DNA of 64,000 nt from an uncultured Prevotella sp. (GTDB lineage: Bacteria; Bacteroidota; Bacteroidia; Bacteroidales; Bacteroidaceae). Positions 23,192-33,305 of this stretch are shown in pieces. Each line of letters begins with the position of its first letter. Position 1 is the stretch's first letter. Both the position numbers and the translations under genes were made by a program. Location: assembly GCA_905234265.1 (NCBI GenBank), contig CAJOHJ010000004.1:49893-113892 (forward strand), given 5' to 3'. The notes below the pieces were generated by a model. The model ran no database searches. It was given only the letters and a program-made list of their open reading frames with translations, and was not told where the DNA came from.

Positions 23192-25136
23192 CAACTATAC
23201 CGTCACACCCGACACCCCAGTCTACGACGACGACAACATCAAGACACTGACAGGACTGGAGCATATCCGGCTCAGGCCGGGCATGTACATCGGCAGGCTG
23301 GGCGACGGCTCGTCGGCTGAAGACGGCATCTACGTGCTGCTGAAGGAGGTGTTCGACAACTCCATCGACGAATTCAAGATGAAGGCCGGCGACAGGATAG
23401 AGGTGAGCGTCGACGACCAGCTGCGCATTGCCGTGCGCGACTATGGCCGCGGCATCCCGCAGGGCAAGCTCATCGAGTCGGTGAGCATCCTGAACACCAG
23501 CGGCAAGTTCGACTCGAAGGCCTTCAAGAAGTCTATCGGCCTGAACGGCGTGGGCGTCAAGGCCGTCAACGCGCTGAGCAGCCGCTTCGAGGTGGCCTCC
23601 TTCCGCGACGGAAAGGTGCGCAAGGCCGTCTTTGAGCGTGGCGAGCTGAAGAGTGACACCACCGAGCCTACAGAGGACGAAAACGGAACCTACATATTCT
23701 TCGAACCCGACGACACGCTGTTCCAGAACTACCAGTTCCATGATGAAATCGTGGAAAACATGCTGCGCAACTATACCTACCTGAACACGGGGCTTACCAT
23801 CATGTACAACGGCCGCCGCATCCTCAGCCGCCACGGACTGGAAGACCTGCTGAAAGACCGCATGACCAACGACCCGCTCTACCCCATCATACACCTGAAG
23901 GGCGACGACATAGAGATTGCCTTCACGCACGCCAACCAGTATGGCGAGGAATACTACTCGTTCGTCAACGGACAGCACACCACGCAGGGCGGCACCCACC
24001 AGTCGGCCTTCAAGGAGCATATCGCCAAGACCATCAAGGAGTTCTTCGGCAAATACGAGTATGGCGACATCCGCACAGGCATCGTCGCCGCCATTGCCAT
24101 CAACGTGGAGGAGCCGCTGTTCGAGAGCCAGACGAAGATCAAGCTCGGCTCGCTGACCATGGCTCCCATGCCCACCGTCGTCGATGCCCAGCATCCGGCA
24201 CCCACGACGGTCAACAAATACGTCGGCGACTTCGTAAAGCAGGAGGTGGACAACTACCTGCACATCCATCAGGACGTTGCCGAGGTGATCGAGAACAAGG
24301 TCAAGGAGTCGGAGCGCGAGCGCAAGGCAATGGCCGGCGTCACCAAGCTGGCCCGCGAGCGCGCCAAGAAGGCAAACCTGCACAACCGCAAGCTGCGCGA
24401 CTGCCGCATCCACTTCAGCGACGTCAAGAACGAGCGCAAGGAGGAAAGCAGCATATTCATCACCGAGGGCGACTCCGCCAGCGGCAGCATCACCAAGAGC
24501 CGCGACGTCAACACGCAGGCGGTTTTCTCGCTGCGCGGCAAGCCGCTGAACTCTTTCGGGCTGACAAAGAAGGTTGTCTACGAGAACGAGGAGTTCAACC
24601 TGCTGCAGGCTGCACTCGACATCGAGGAGGGGCTGGACACGCTGCGCTACAACAAGGTCATCGTGGCCACCGATGCCGACGTCGACGGCATGCACATCCG
24701 CCTGCTCATCATCACCTTCTTCCTGCAGTTCTTCCCGGAACTCATCAAGAAAGGCCACGTCTACGTACTGCAGACACCGCTGTTCCGCGTGCGCAACCGC
24801 CGCTCGAAGATAAAGAACAAGGATATGCGCGAGGACGGAAAGAAAGGCGACTTCGTGGTGCGCTACTGCTACAGCGACGAGGAGCGCCAGAAAGCCATCC
24901 ACGACCTCGGCCCCGACCCGGAAATTACGCGCTTCAAAGGCCTTGGCGAAATCTCGCCCGACGAATTTGCCGGTTTCATCGGCCCTGACATACGCCTTGA
25001 GCAAGTTACACTGCACAAGAACGACCAAGTGCAGAAACTCCTTGAATACTACATGGGAAAGAACACCATGGAACGGCAGAACTTCATCATCGACAACCTT
25101 GTCATCGAAGAAGACCGCCCGGAAGAGGAAGAGTAG
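23178..25136 (+). CDS. parE: DNA topoisomerase IV subunit B (type IIA ATPase subunit)
   Basis: 652 aa. This is the ATPase/TOPRIM subunit of a type IIA topoisomerase that decatenates daughter chromosomes. The GHKL ATPase has '[10 protein letters not shown]' (about 57-66), '[11 protein letters not shown]' (about 86-96) and '[13 protein letters not shown]' (about 121-133). The TOPRIM domain has '[11 protein letters not shown]' (about 431) and '[10 protein letters not shown]' (about 500). '[13 protein letters not shown]' near the C-terminus and the length fit ParE better than GyrB. In Bacteroides this gene is often followed by coaD and then an S41 protease; here the protease follows directly, without coaD. 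parC is not in the window. Confidence 0.92.
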   Translation: MTEDNNYTVTPDTPVYDDDNIKTLTGLEHIRLRPGMYIGRLGDGSSAEDGIYVLLKEVFDNSIDEFKMKAGDRIEVSVDDQLRIAVRDYGRGIPQGKLIESVSILNTSGKFDSKAFKKSIGLNGVGVKAVNALSSRFEVASFRDGKVRKAVFERGELKSDTTEPTEDENGTYIFFEPDDTLFQNYQFHDEIVENMLRNYTYLNTGLTIMYNGRRILSRHGLEDLLKDRMTNDPLYPIIHLKGDDIEIAFTHANQYGEEYYSFVNGQHTTQGGTHQSAFKEHIAKTIKEFFGKYEYGDIRTGIVAAIAINVEEPLFESQTKIKLGSLTMAPMPTVVDAQHPAPTTVNKYVGDFVKQEVDNYLHIHQDVAEVIENKVKESERERKAMAGVTKLARERAKKANLHNRKLRDCRIHFSDVKNERKEESSIFITEGDSASGSITKSRDVNTQAVFSLRGKPLNSFGLTKKVVYENEEFNLLQAALDIEEGLDTLRYNKVIVATDADVDGMHIRLLIITFFLQFFPELIKKGHVYVLQTPLFRVRNRRSKIKNKDMREDGKKGDFVVRYCYSDEERQKAIHDLGPDPEITRFKGLGEISPDEFAGFIGPDIRLEQVTLHKNDQVQKLLEYYMGKNTMERQNFIIDNLVIEEDRPEEEE

Positions 25137-25191
25137 AAAGCGGAAACCGCAACGAACAGAAGGCTGACAAACTTTTGATTACACATCGACT

Positions 25192-26766
25192 ATGATTAGA
25201 AGATTATTGATTATATTTCTCACCTGCCATCTCTCACTCCTTGCCTCCTATGCCCAGTCAGGCAGAAGGGGCAACCAGGAGGAGCTGAGAAAGCTGCACT
25301 TTGCCACCATGGCCATCAATGCGCTCTACGTAGACAGCGTCGACGAAGGGCGCCTGGTGGAAGACGCCATCCGCGGCATGCTCGAAAAGCTGGACCCTCA
25401 CAGCAGCTACTCGACGCCAAAGGAGGTGAAGGAAATGAACGAGCCGCTGCAAGGCAACTTTGAAGGCATCGGCGTGCAGTTCAACATCGTAGAGGACACG
25501 CTGCTCGTCATTCAGACCGTCAGCGGCGGACCGTCGGAAAAGGCAGGCATCCTGGCCGGCGACCGCATAGTGTCGGTCAACGACACTGCCATTGCCGGCG
25601 TGAAGATGTCGAAGGAAGACATCATGAAGCGGCTGCGAGGCCCGAAAGGCACGAAGGCCGTGCTTGGCATTGTGCGCCGTGGCATCAGCGAAACGCTGGT
25701 GTTCAACGTCGTCCGCGACAAGATTCCCGTGAAGAGCATCGACGCCTACTACATGGCAACGCCCACTGCCGGATACATACGCATCGGCAGCTTCGGAGCG
25801 CAGACCTACAAGGAATTCGTGGAAGCCATGACATTCTTGCAGCATCAGGGAATGCAGGACCTCATCCTGGACCTCCAGGAGAACGGCGGCGGATATCTGC
25901 AGGCTGCCGTGGACATTGCCAGTGAGTTCCTGGAGGCCGACGACCTGATAGTCTACACCACAGGACGCAGCATCGACCGCAAGGAATACCGCGCCCGCGG
26001 CAACGGAATGTTCACCAAGGGACGCATCGTGGTGCTTGTCGACAGCTATACGGCATCGGCGGCAGAAATCGTCAGCGGAGCCATCCAGGACCACGACCGC
26101 GGCACCATCGTAGGCCGCCGCACCTTCGGCAAGGGCCTTGTACAGCGCCCCATCGACCTGCCCGACGGCTCCATGATAAGGCTCACAATAGCGCATTACT
26201 ACACGCCGTCGGGCCGGTGCATACAGAAGCCGTACGAAAAGGGACACCAGAAAGACTATGCCGAGGACATGCTGCACAGGCTGAAAAGCGGCGAGCTGAT
26301 GTCGGCAGACAGCGTCCACTTTGCCGACTCGCTGAAGTTCTACACACTCCGCGAACACCGCACAGTCTATGGCGGCGGCGGCATCATGCCCGACGAGTTC
26401 GTGCCGCTGGACACTATGAAGTACACTCGCTTCCACCGTCAGATAGCTGCCAAGAGCCTGATAATCAATGCCAACCTGCGCTATGTCGACAACAACCGCA
26501 AGAAGCTGCAGAAGGCATACGCCGACTTCGACACATTCCACCGCACTTTTGAAATACCGCAGACGGTCATCGACGGCATCATCAAGGAAGCCGAAAAGCA
26601 GAACATCAAGCCTGCCGACGACACGGAACTACAGCGCACGCTGCCCGTGCTGCGCCGCCAGCTGAAGGCTCTCGTGGCACGCGACCTGTGGACGATGAGT
26701 GAATACTACTGCATCATCAACGAAAACAGCGATGCCATGCGCGCGGCACTGAAAATGCTGGAGTGA
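25192..26766 (+). CDS. S41-family C-terminal processing peptidase (CtpA-like)
   Basis: 524 aa with a signal peptide (residues 1-22, LIIFLTCHLSLLASYAQ). It is a periplasmic serine protease that trims or degrades envelope proteins. The N-terminal region has 'LDPHSSYSTPKEV', then a PDZ domain (about 85-170; 'GIGVQFNIVEDTLLVIQTV', 'GPSEKAGILAGDRIVSVN'). The S41 catalytic core has Ser in 'DSYTASAAEI' (about residue 288) and Lys in 'GRRTFGKGLVQ' (about residue 313). A helical C-terminal extension follows. It lies 55 bp after parE and 39 bp before the isomerase gene, so co-transcription with both is possible. Confidence 0.92.
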   Translation: MIRRLLIIFLTCHLSLLASYAQSGRRGNQEELRKLHFATMAINALYVDSVDEGRLVEDAIRGMLEKLDPHSSYSTPKEVKEMNEPLQGNFEGIGVQFNIVEDTLLVIQTVSGGPSEKAGILAGDRIVSVNDTAIAGVKMSKEDIMKRLRGPKGTKAVLGIVRRGISETLVFNVVRDKIPVKSIDAYYMATPTAGYIRIGSFGAQTYKEFVEAMTFLQHQGMQDLILDLQENGGGYLQAAVDIASEFLEADDLIVYTTGRSIDRKEYRARGNGMFTKGRIVVLVDSYTASAAEIVSGAIQDHDRGTIVGRRTFGKGLVQRPIDLPDGSMIRLTIAHYYTPSGRCIQKPYEKGHQKDYAEDMLHRLKSGELMSADSVHFADSLKFYTLREHRTVYGGGGIMPDEFVPLDTMKYTRFHRQIAAKSLIINANLRYVDNNRKKLQKAYADFDTFHRTFEIPQTVIDGIIKEAEKQNIKPADDTELQRTLPVLRRQLKALVARDLWTMSEYYCIINENSDAMRAALKMLE

Positions 26767-26805
26767 AAGAAAAACGGCATAACGAATAACTAAAACAATA
26801 CAACT

Positions 26806-28230
26806 ATGAAGAACCAGAAAACATGTTTTGGCGTAATCATCGGAACACGCGCCTACTTTAACTCTGAACTGGCACGCGACGTGCGCAAGCAACTGCTAAA
26901 GACTCTCACCGACGGCGGCTACGAGTACATCATACTCCCCGAGGACGCTACTCCCACAGGCTCGTCAAGCATTGAGACACGCGACGACGGGCTGAAGGTG
27001 TCGAAGCAGTTCCGCGAGCATCGCGATGAAATCGACGGAATTATCGTCTCGCTGCCTAACTTCGGCTTCGAAATAGGCATCATCAACGCCATCAGCGATG
27101 CCGACCTCAACGTGCCGGTAATGGTGCAGGCATGCGACGATGAGAACGACAAGGTCGACCTTGACTCACGCCGCGATGCCTTCTGCGGAAAAATCTCGGT
27201 ATGCAACAACCTCTACCAGTACGGCATACCGTTCACCGACACCACTCTGCACACCTACTCCATCCACAGCCCACTGCTGCGACAGGACATCGACCGCTTT
27301 GCTGCCATCTGCCGCGTGGTGAACGGCTTGCGCCACTGCCGCCTCGGCCAGATAGGCACGCGCCCGCTGGGCTTCAACACCTGCCGCGCCAGCGAAAAAC
27401 TGCTGCAGCGCAGCGGCATCACCGTGGTGCCTGCCGACCTCAGCGAAATACTCTTTGCCGCAGAGAAAATCAGCGACGACGACCCGAAGTTCATCGAGAT
27501 GTGCAACCGCACATGCAACTACGCCAAGGTGCCTGACAGCTACAAGGAGAAACTCAGCGTGCAGGCAAAGTTCAGCGTAGCCGTCGAGAACTGGATAGAG
27601 GCCAACGACGTGCAGGCCGTAGCCATACAGTGCTGGGACTCCCTGGAGCAGAACTACGGCTGCGCTCCGTGCGTCACCATGTCGATGCTCAGCAACAAGC
27701 TGATACCTGCCGCCTGCGAGACCGACCTTGCCGGAGCTGTCTCAATGTATGCGCTCTCACTGGCAGCGCAACAGGCACCGGCACTGCTCGACTGGAACAA
27801 CAACTTTGCCGAAGACCGCAACAAGTGCGTCTGCACACACTGCGGAAACTTCCCCAAGCAGTTCGTGGGCAACGACGACTTGAAGCTCAGCCCCCTCGGC
27901 GTACTGGGACGCACACTCGGCAAGGTGAGGACGTTCGGTGCCGTCTACGCAAAGGTCTCTGAGGGTCCGTTCACCTTCTTCCGCATTTCCACCGACGACC
28001 CAAAGGGCTGCATCAAGGCATACCTCGGCAAGGGCGAGCTGACCAACGACCCCTACGGCATGGATGGCTGCATAGCAGTCACCAAGGTTGACAACCTGCA
28101 AGCACTGATGAAGTATATCTGCAAGAACGGCTTCGAGCATCACGTGGCAATGTGCCGCACCGATGTCGTCGACATAGTCCGCGAAGCCGTAGAGACATAT
28201 CTCGGATGGCAGCTGTATGTCCATGAGTAA
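26806..28230 (+). CDS. L-fucose/L-arabinose isomerase family protein
   Basis: 474 aa, with no signal peptide, so cytosolic. Motifs include 'GVIIGTRAYFNSELARDVRK', 'SLPNFGFEIGIINAISDADL', 'LGQIGTRPLGFNTCRASEK', 'VQAVAIQCWDSLEQNYGCAP' and 'AACETDLAGAVSMYALSLAA'. The last two match the metal- and sugar-binding half of the FucI/AraA fold. Such proteins interconvert aldoses and ketoses, or are uncharacterised relatives. As the first gene of the carbohydrate cluster it probably handles a sugar released by the downstream hydrolases. Which sugar cannot be told; a true FucI is longer (about 590 aa), so this is a divergent, shorter branch. Confidence 0.75.
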   Translation: MKNQKTCFGVIIGTRAYFNSELARDVRKQLLKTLTDGGYEYIILPEDATPTGSSSIETRDDGLKVSKQFREHRDEIDGIIVSLPNFGFEIGIINAISDADLNVPVMVQACDDENDKVDLDSRRDAFCGKISVCNNLYQYGIPFTDTTLHTYSIHSPLLRQDIDRFAAICRVVNGLRHCRLGQIGTRPLGFNTCRASEKLLQRSGITVVPADLSEILFAAEKISDDDPKFIEMCNRTCNYAKVPDSYKEKLSVQAKFSVAVENWIEANDVQAVAIQCWDSLEQNYGCAPCVTMSMLSNKLIPAACETDLAGAVSMYALSLAAQQAPALLDWNNNFAEDRNKCVCTHCGNFPKQFVGNDDLKLSPLGVLGRTLGKVRTFGAVYAKVSEGPFTFFRISTDDPKGCIKAYLGKGELTNDPYGMDGCIAVTKVDNLQALMKYICKNGFEHHVAMCRTDVVDIVREAVETYLGWQLYVHE

Positions 28231-28250
28231 AAAGCACAAAAGAAACATCA

Positions 28251-28293
28251 TAAAAGCGTGAAAGAACCTCTTAAAAGCGTAAACGAAACCTCT
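28251..28293 (+). repeat. Two ~21-bp tandem units just before the GH97 start
   Basis: TAAAAGCGT..A..GAA.CCTCT occurs twice head to tail, 21 nt (28251-28271) and 22 nt (28272-28293). It ends four bases before ATG 28298. Confidence 0.75.
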
Positions 28294-28297
28294 TAAT

Positions 28298-30301
28298 ATG
28301 AAAAAGGCACTCCTTATATTATTAGTGACAGCTGTCTCCGTGCTGACAGCCACTGCCGAGAAGACGGTTGTTGCATCGCCTGACGGACGCCTGTCGGTGA
28401 CCGTCCTCGACAGCCTCGGCCGCCTGTACTATACAGTAAGCTACGAAGGCATCTGCGTGTTGAAACCGTCAATTCTCGGACTAAACACCAGCATTGGCGA
28501 CTTCACCCAGGGACTGACATTCAAGGGCAGCAAGCCGTCAACCATGGAAAGCGACTACAGCATGAAGAACATCAAGTTCTCGCAAGTTCACTTCAAGGCC
28601 AACTGCGCAGCCATCACCTACAACAATGCCAAAGGACGCCCGATGACGGTAACTTTCTGCGTGGCCGACAACGACATCGCTTTCCGCTACTCCTTGCAGC
28701 CGCTGCCCAAGAACGAACGGCTCACGGCAGTAGTCTACAGCGAAGCCACCAGCTTCATGCCTGCCGACGGCACCACAACATTCCTGTCGCCGCAGAGCAA
28801 GCCGATGGTTGGCTGGCAGCGCACGAAGCCCAGCTATGAGGAAGAGTACAAGGCCGGCGCAGCCATGAGCGACCGCTCGGCATTCGGCGAAGGCTACACA
28901 TTCCCATGCCTGTTCAAGATTGGCGGCAGCAGCGAGCAGAAGACTGCCGACGCATGGATGCTCATCAGTGAGACCGGCGTCGACGGCAACTACGTAGCCA
29001 GCCACCTCAGCGACTACAGCGAGGCCGCAGGATACACCATCACCTTCCCCAACGAAGCCGAGATGCAGGGCATGGGCAGCAAATGGGCTGCCATGTCGCT
29101 GCCTGCCGACACGCCATGGCGCACCATCACCGTCGGCACGTCACTGAAGCCAATCGTCGAGACAACCGTTGCCTACGATGTCGTCACTCCGCGCTATGAA
29201 GCCACCGAAGACTACAAGGCGGGACGCTATACGTGGAGCTGGCTAATATGGCAGGACAACAGCGTCAACTATGACGACCAGGTGAAGATGATTGACACTG
29301 CCAGTGAGATGGGCTACGAATACGTACTCGTCGACGGCTGCTGGGACACTCAGATAGGGCGTGACAAGATGGAGACTCTGGCTGCCTATGCCAAGCAGAA
29401 AAATGTCCGCCTGCTGCTGTGGTACAACTCTAACGGCTATTGGAACGATGCCCCACAAACTCCTCACGACTGCATGAACACTGCCCTGGCCCGCAACCGC
29501 GAAATGAAATGGCTCAAGAGCATCGGCGTTGCCGGCATAAAGGTCGATTTCTTCGGCTCCGACAAACAGCCTATGATGCAGCTCTATGAAGACATTCTCA
29601 CCGACGCCAACCGCTACGGCCTGCAGGTAATCTTCCACGGATGCACACTCCCCAGAGGCTGGGAGCGCATGTATCCTAACTTTGTTGCCTCCGAGGCTGC
29701 CCTGGCATCGGAAAACGTATACTTCACTGAGCATCATGCCAAGCAGGAAGGCTTTGAACTCTGCATGCACCCATTCTGCCGCAACACGGTTGCTGCTTTC
29801 GACTGGGGAGGCATCATGATGAACCGCCACATGAGCCGCGACAACAAGAGCCGTCATCGCCGCTGGACTACTGACACCTTTGAAATGGCCTCAGGCATCG
29901 TTCTGCAGACCAGCGTCAACTGTGTCGCCATCTATCCTAACAATCTGCTGCCTGCTGCCGACGGAGGAATGCTCGACTTCCAGAAAGACTTCCTCAAGAA
30001 GCTGCCTACGACATGGGACGAAGTGCAGTTCATCGACGGATACCCTACAGAATATGTCGTGCTGGCACGCCGCGCCGACAACCGCTGGTATGTTGCCGGC
30101 CTTAACGGCACCAACAGTGCCAAGACCCTCACCCTCTCGCTGCCCATGATGGCCGGCCAGACTGTCAACGTCTATTCCGACGAAGTTGCCAAGAAAGGCG
30201 ACAGCGACAGCACACCTGTGATAAAACCGGTGAAAATCGGCAAGAAAGGCACACTGAAAGTCACCCTCCAGCCTATGGGTGGCCTGATAATCACTGAATA
30301 A
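28298..30301 (+). CDS. Glycoside hydrolase family 97 (probable retaining alpha-galactosidase type)
   Basis: 667 aa with signal peptide residues 1-20 (LLILLVTAVSVLTATA). An N-terminal beta-sandwich (about 25-280; 'VVASPDGRLSVTVLDSLGRL', 'DNDIAFRYSLQP') precedes a TIM barrel ('WSWLIWQDNSVNYDDQV', 'YVLVDGCWD', 'IKVDFFGSDKQPMMQLYEDI') and a short C-terminal sandwich. Asp417 in 'IKVDF' sits where retaining GH97 enzymes carry the nucleophile, which points to alpha-galactosidase-like rather than inverting alpha-glucosidase (SusB-like) activity. GH97 enzymes usually need calcium. Probably periplasmic. The stop codon lies inside the first unit of a 21-bp tandem repeat. Confidence 0.85.
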   Translation: MKKALLILLVTAVSVLTATAEKTVVASPDGRLSVTVLDSLGRLYYTVSYEGICVLKPSILGLNTSIGDFTQGLTFKGSKPSTMESDYSMKNIKFSQVHFKANCAAITYNNAKGRPMTVTFCVADNDIAFRYSLQPLPKNERLTAVVYSEATSFMPADGTTTFLSPQSKPMVGWQRTKPSYEEEYKAGAAMSDRSAFGEGYTFPCLFKIGGSSEQKTADAWMLISETGVDGNYVASHLSDYSEAAGYTITFPNEAEMQGMGSKWAAMSLPADTPWRTITVGTSLKPIVETTVAYDVVTPRYEATEDYKAGRYTWSWLIWQDNSVNYDDQVKMIDTASEMGYEYVLVDGCWDTQIGRDKMETLAAYAKQKNVRLLLWYNSNGYWNDAPQTPHDCMNTALARNREMKWLKSIGVAGIKVDFFGSDKQPMMQLYEDILTDANRYGLQVIFHGCTLPRGWERMYPNFVASEAALASENVYFTEHHAKQEGFELCMHPFCRNTVAAFDWGGIMMNRHMSRDNKSRHRRWTTDTFEMASGIVLQTSVNCVAIYPNNLLPAADGGMLDFQKDFLKKLPTTWDEVQFIDGYPTEYVVLARRADNRWYVAGLNGTNSAKTLTLSLPMMAGQTVNVYSDEVAKKGDSDSTPVIKPVKIGKKGTLKVTLQPMGGLIITE

Positions 30302-30355
30302 TACTGGATAATTACTGAACAGCACTGGAGAACCACTGAATAACACTGGACTATG
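30293..30355 (+). repeat. Three 21-bp tandem units joining GH97 stop to GH2 start
   Basis: Units 30293-30313, 30314-30334 and 30335-30355 each begin ACTGAA and contain ACTGGA. The first contains the GH97 stop TAA and the last ends in the ATG of the GH2 gene. Confidence 0.85.
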
Positions 30356-33304
30356 AGACGACTATTTTCCCTGGTATTGCTGACAGCACTGACTGTCTCA
30401 CTACATTCACAGCAGCTCACTGGCACTCTGCGCCAGTATCTTTCCGGTCACGGTTGCGACGACATGGTGGAATGGGATTTTTTCTGCACCGACGGACGCA
30501 ACAGTGGCAAGTGGACAAAAATAGGAGTCCCTTCCTGCTGGGAACTGCAGGGTTTCGGCACCTATCAGTACGGCATGCGCTTCTATGGCAAGGCGACACC
30601 AGAGGGAATAGCCGACGAAAAAGGAAAATACAAGCACGAATTCACACTGCCGCAAGAGTGGCAGGGCCGGCAGATACAGTTAGTCTTTGAAGCTGCATTC
30701 ACGGAAATCCGCGTGCAGATAAATGGCCGCAAAGCCGGCAACGGCACCTATCAGGGAGGCTTCACGCGCCACACCATCGACGTCTCCGACCGCGTGTTCT
30801 TCGGAAAGAAAAAGAACCGCCTTGAAGTGGAAGTGCTGAAAGAAAGCACCATTCCATCGGTAAATCTTGCCGAGCGCCGCGCCGACTATTGGAACTTCGG
30901 CGGTCTGTGGCGCCCTGTGTTCATCGTCTCCAAGCCTGTGCAGAACATCAGCCGCGTGGCCATCAATGCCGGCATGGACGGCCGCTTCCGCGCCGATGTC
31001 TTTCTGAACCGTGCCATCCCGGGCAGCTCAGTAAGTGTCAATATTATAGATTCCAACGGCAAGAAGGTGGCTGAGAGCAAGGCCGTTGCCGTCAGCAGCG
31101 ATGCGGCAGCGATTGACTTCACTGCCAAGGGCGTCAAGCTATGGAATGCCGAGGACCCCAACCTCTACACTGCCGTCTTCACACTTAAAGACGCCAAGGG
31201 GCAGACTCTTCACACCGAAAGCCAGCGTTTCGGCTTCCGCACCATAGAATACCGCCATAGCTACGGCACTCCCGGCAGCAAAGAATACAAGATTTCGGAA
31301 AATGGCACAGCCACAGGCGACGGACTCACCAGAAACGGCTGCCATGTATATGGCTGCCAGGAAGACGGCCTGTTCATAAACGGACATCGCGTAATAATAA
31401 AAGGTGTAAACCGCCACTCCTTCCGTCCGGAGACAGGCCGCACCCTCTCAAAGGCCAAGAACATCGAGGATGTACTGCTGATAAAATCGATGAATATGAA
31501 TGCCGTGCGCCTCTCCCACTATCCTGCCGACCCCGAGTTCTTAGATGCCTGCGACTCTCTGGGCCTCTACGTTGAATGCGAGCAGCCCGGATGGCACAAG
31601 CCGCATGAGACCATCACCGGCTCGCAGATTGTGGAGGAGATGGTGACACGCGACGTCAACCATCCGTCGATAATCTTCTGGAGCAACGGCAATGAAGGCG
31701 GTTTCAACTACGAACTGGAATCTTTCTTCTACAAATTCGACCCCCAGCAGCGCGTTGTACTCTATCCGTGGGCCAACCGCAACGGTTTTGAGACCAAACA
31801 CTACCGTTCGTGGGGTGAAACCGCCGATTATATGCGGCAGAAAGAAATATTCATGCCCACAGAATTCCTCCATGGCCTCTACGACGGCGGCCACGGTGCC
31901 GGTCTTGCTGACTACTGGCGGCTGATGATGTCAAATCCACGCTGTGCCGGCGGTTTCCTGTGGGATCTGATGGACCAGGGCGTTGTCCGCACCGATCTCT
32001 CACCACTCGCCTCTCAAAACTCACCTGTTGCCTCCAGCAACTCACCTATAATAGACTGTATGGGCAACTTCGGTGCCGACGGCATCGTAGGTCCCCACAT
32101 GGAGAAAGAAGGTTCCTACTATACCATTCGCGAAGTGTGGAGCCCTGTACGCAGGAAATATCTGGACTCAAGATATGTCGCTTTGGAGAACTGCTACGAC
32201 TTCACCAACCTTAAGGACTGCCAGTTTACCTACAAGCTTCTGCAGATGCCTGCCTACGGAGAAACCAGCATAAAGGTTGTTCAGGAGGGGAAGCTGCCGT
32301 CTCCCGATGCTGCTCCTGGGCAAACGGCCAAGCTGCAAGTGCCACGCGCCGACGCCGATGTGCTGCAGCTGACGGCCACCGACCCACAAGGCCATGAGAT
32401 ATTCACCTGGAGCCACAAGGTGCTGACAAGACCCGGCAATCTTATTGGCAAAAACCTGCGCCAGAACACCCAGCCGTTTACGACCACCGACGACGGCAAC
32501 CGCCTGCTTGTCCACCACGGCAAGCGCCAGTTTGCCTTCAGCAAGAAGACGGGACGCCTGATGCAGGTCGCTGTCGACGGCCGCCAGCTATCGCTAAGCA
32601 ACGGTCCGCGGTTTATTGCCGCCAAGCGTGCTGACCGTTCGCAGGATGGTTTCTACAACCACGACGACAAGGAGGCTTTCCAGAAAAAGACCGATTACAC
32701 CGAATATGCCGACCAAGGCTTTTTCGGCGGTTTCACCGTCACCGACAGCACCCTTGTGGCCAACTACCGGCACGGCTCCATAGAAAAAGTCACCTGGCAC
32801 TTCCTCGCCGATGGCGGAGCATACATGAAAGTCGACTACTACTTCAATGGCGTCGTCGACCTGCTGGGTGTCTCGTTCGACTATCCCGAACAGCAGGTCA
32901 AGAGCAAGCGCTGGGTTGGCAAGGGTCCCTATCGTGTCTGGCAGAACCGCATGGAAGGTCCGCAGTATGGTCTCTGGCAGAACGACTACAACGACCCCAT
33001 TCCCGGTGAAACCTTTGAATATCCTGAGTTCAAGGGCTATTTCGCCGGCGTTGCATGGATGCAGTTCGACACCACCGAAGGCCGCTTTGGCATAGAGACG
33101 CTGAACAGCAAGATTGGCGTCTACACCCCTCGCGACGGTCGCGACCACATCCTCTACACGCTGCCCGAGACCGGCATCAGCATTCTAAACACCATCCCTG
33201 CCATTCGCAACAAGGTCAACACCACCGACCTCAACGGTCCGTCGGCGCAGCCATACTGGAGCAAGGGCAAGGGCAACATCCGTGCCATCCTAAGATTTGA
33301 GTAA
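30353..33304 (+). CDS. Glycoside hydrolase family 2 (beta-galactosidase-like), first copy
   Basis: 983 aa with signal peptide (residues 1-20, LFSLVLLTALTVSLHSQ). Order: sugar-binding jelly roll ('WTKIGVPSCWELQGFGTYQY'), Ig-like GH2 domain, TIM barrel and C-terminal sandwich. The acid/base is Glu448 in 'IIFWSNGNEGG'; the nucleophile is probably Glu in 'MPTEFLHGLYDGG'. 'GNFGADGIVGPHMEKEGSYY' and the large beta domain after residue 690 are typical of long GH2 enzymes. Residues about 550-566 (SPLASQNSPVASSNSP) are a 21-bp repeat insertion in the loop after 'DLMDQGVVRTD'. It overlaps the tandem repeat at its 5' end and is followed after 1 bp by the next gene, so translational coupling is likely. 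Confidence 0.88.
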   Translation: MRRLFSLVLLTALTVSLHSQQLTGTLRQYLSGHGCDDMVEWDFFCTDGRNSGKWTKIGVPSCWELQGFGTYQYGMRFYGKATPEGIADEKGKYKHEFTLPQEWQGRQIQLVFEAAFTEIRVQINGRKAGNGTYQGGFTRHTIDVSDRVFFGKKKNRLEVEVLKESTIPSVNLAERRADYWNFGGLWRPVFIVSKPVQNISRVAINAGMDGRFRADVFLNRAIPGSSVSVNIIDSNGKKVAESKAVAVSSDAAAIDFTAKGVKLWNAEDPNLYTAVFTLKDAKGQTLHTESQRFGFRTIEYRHSYGTPGSKEYKISENGTATGDGLTRNGCHVYGCQEDGLFINGHRVIIKGVNRHSFRPETGRTLSKAKNIEDVLLIKSMNMNAVRLSHYPADPEFLDACDSLGLYVECEQPGWHKPHETITGSQIVEEMVTRDVNHPSIIFWSNGNEGGFNYELESFFYKFDPQQRVVLYPWANRNGFETKHYRSWGETADYMRQKEIFMPTEFLHGLYDGGHGAGLADYWRLMMSNPRCAGGFLWDLMDQGVVRTDLSPLASQNSPVASSNSPIIDCMGNFGADGIVGPHMEKEGSYYTIREVWSPVRRKYLDSRYVALENCYDFTNLKDCQFTYKLLQMPAYGETSIKVVQEGKLPSPDAAPGQTAKLQVPRADADVLQLTATDPQGHEIFTWSHKVLTRPGNLIGKNLRQNTQPFTTTDDGNRLLVHHGKRQFAFSKKTGRLMQVAVDGRQLSLSNGPRFIAAKRADRSQDGFYNHDDKEAFQKKTDYTEYADQGFFGGFTVTDSTLVANYRHGSIEKVTWHFLADGGAYMKVDYYFNGVVDLLGVSFDYPEQQVKSKRWVGKGPYRVWQNRMEGPQYGLWQNDYNDPIPGETFEYPEFKGYFAGVAWMQFDTTEGRFGIETLNSKIGVYTPRDGRDHILYTLPETGISILNTIPAIRNKVNTTDLNGPSAQPYWSKGKGNIRAILRFE
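32000..32051 (+). repeat. 21-bp repeat family B inside the GH2 gene
   Basis: Unit 1 (32000-32020) and unit 2 (32021-32041) read TCACC...GCCTC...AAC and encode SPLASQN and SPVASSN; a third unit is partial (SPI). The codon frame is kept. Confidence 0.75.
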
Positions 33305-33305
33305 T

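Noticed and set aside
30293..30355. Whether the GH97/GH2 junction repeat is a copy of family A
   Set aside because: It shares the 21-bp period and a GATAATT, but the rest of the unit differs too much; treated as a separate repeat.
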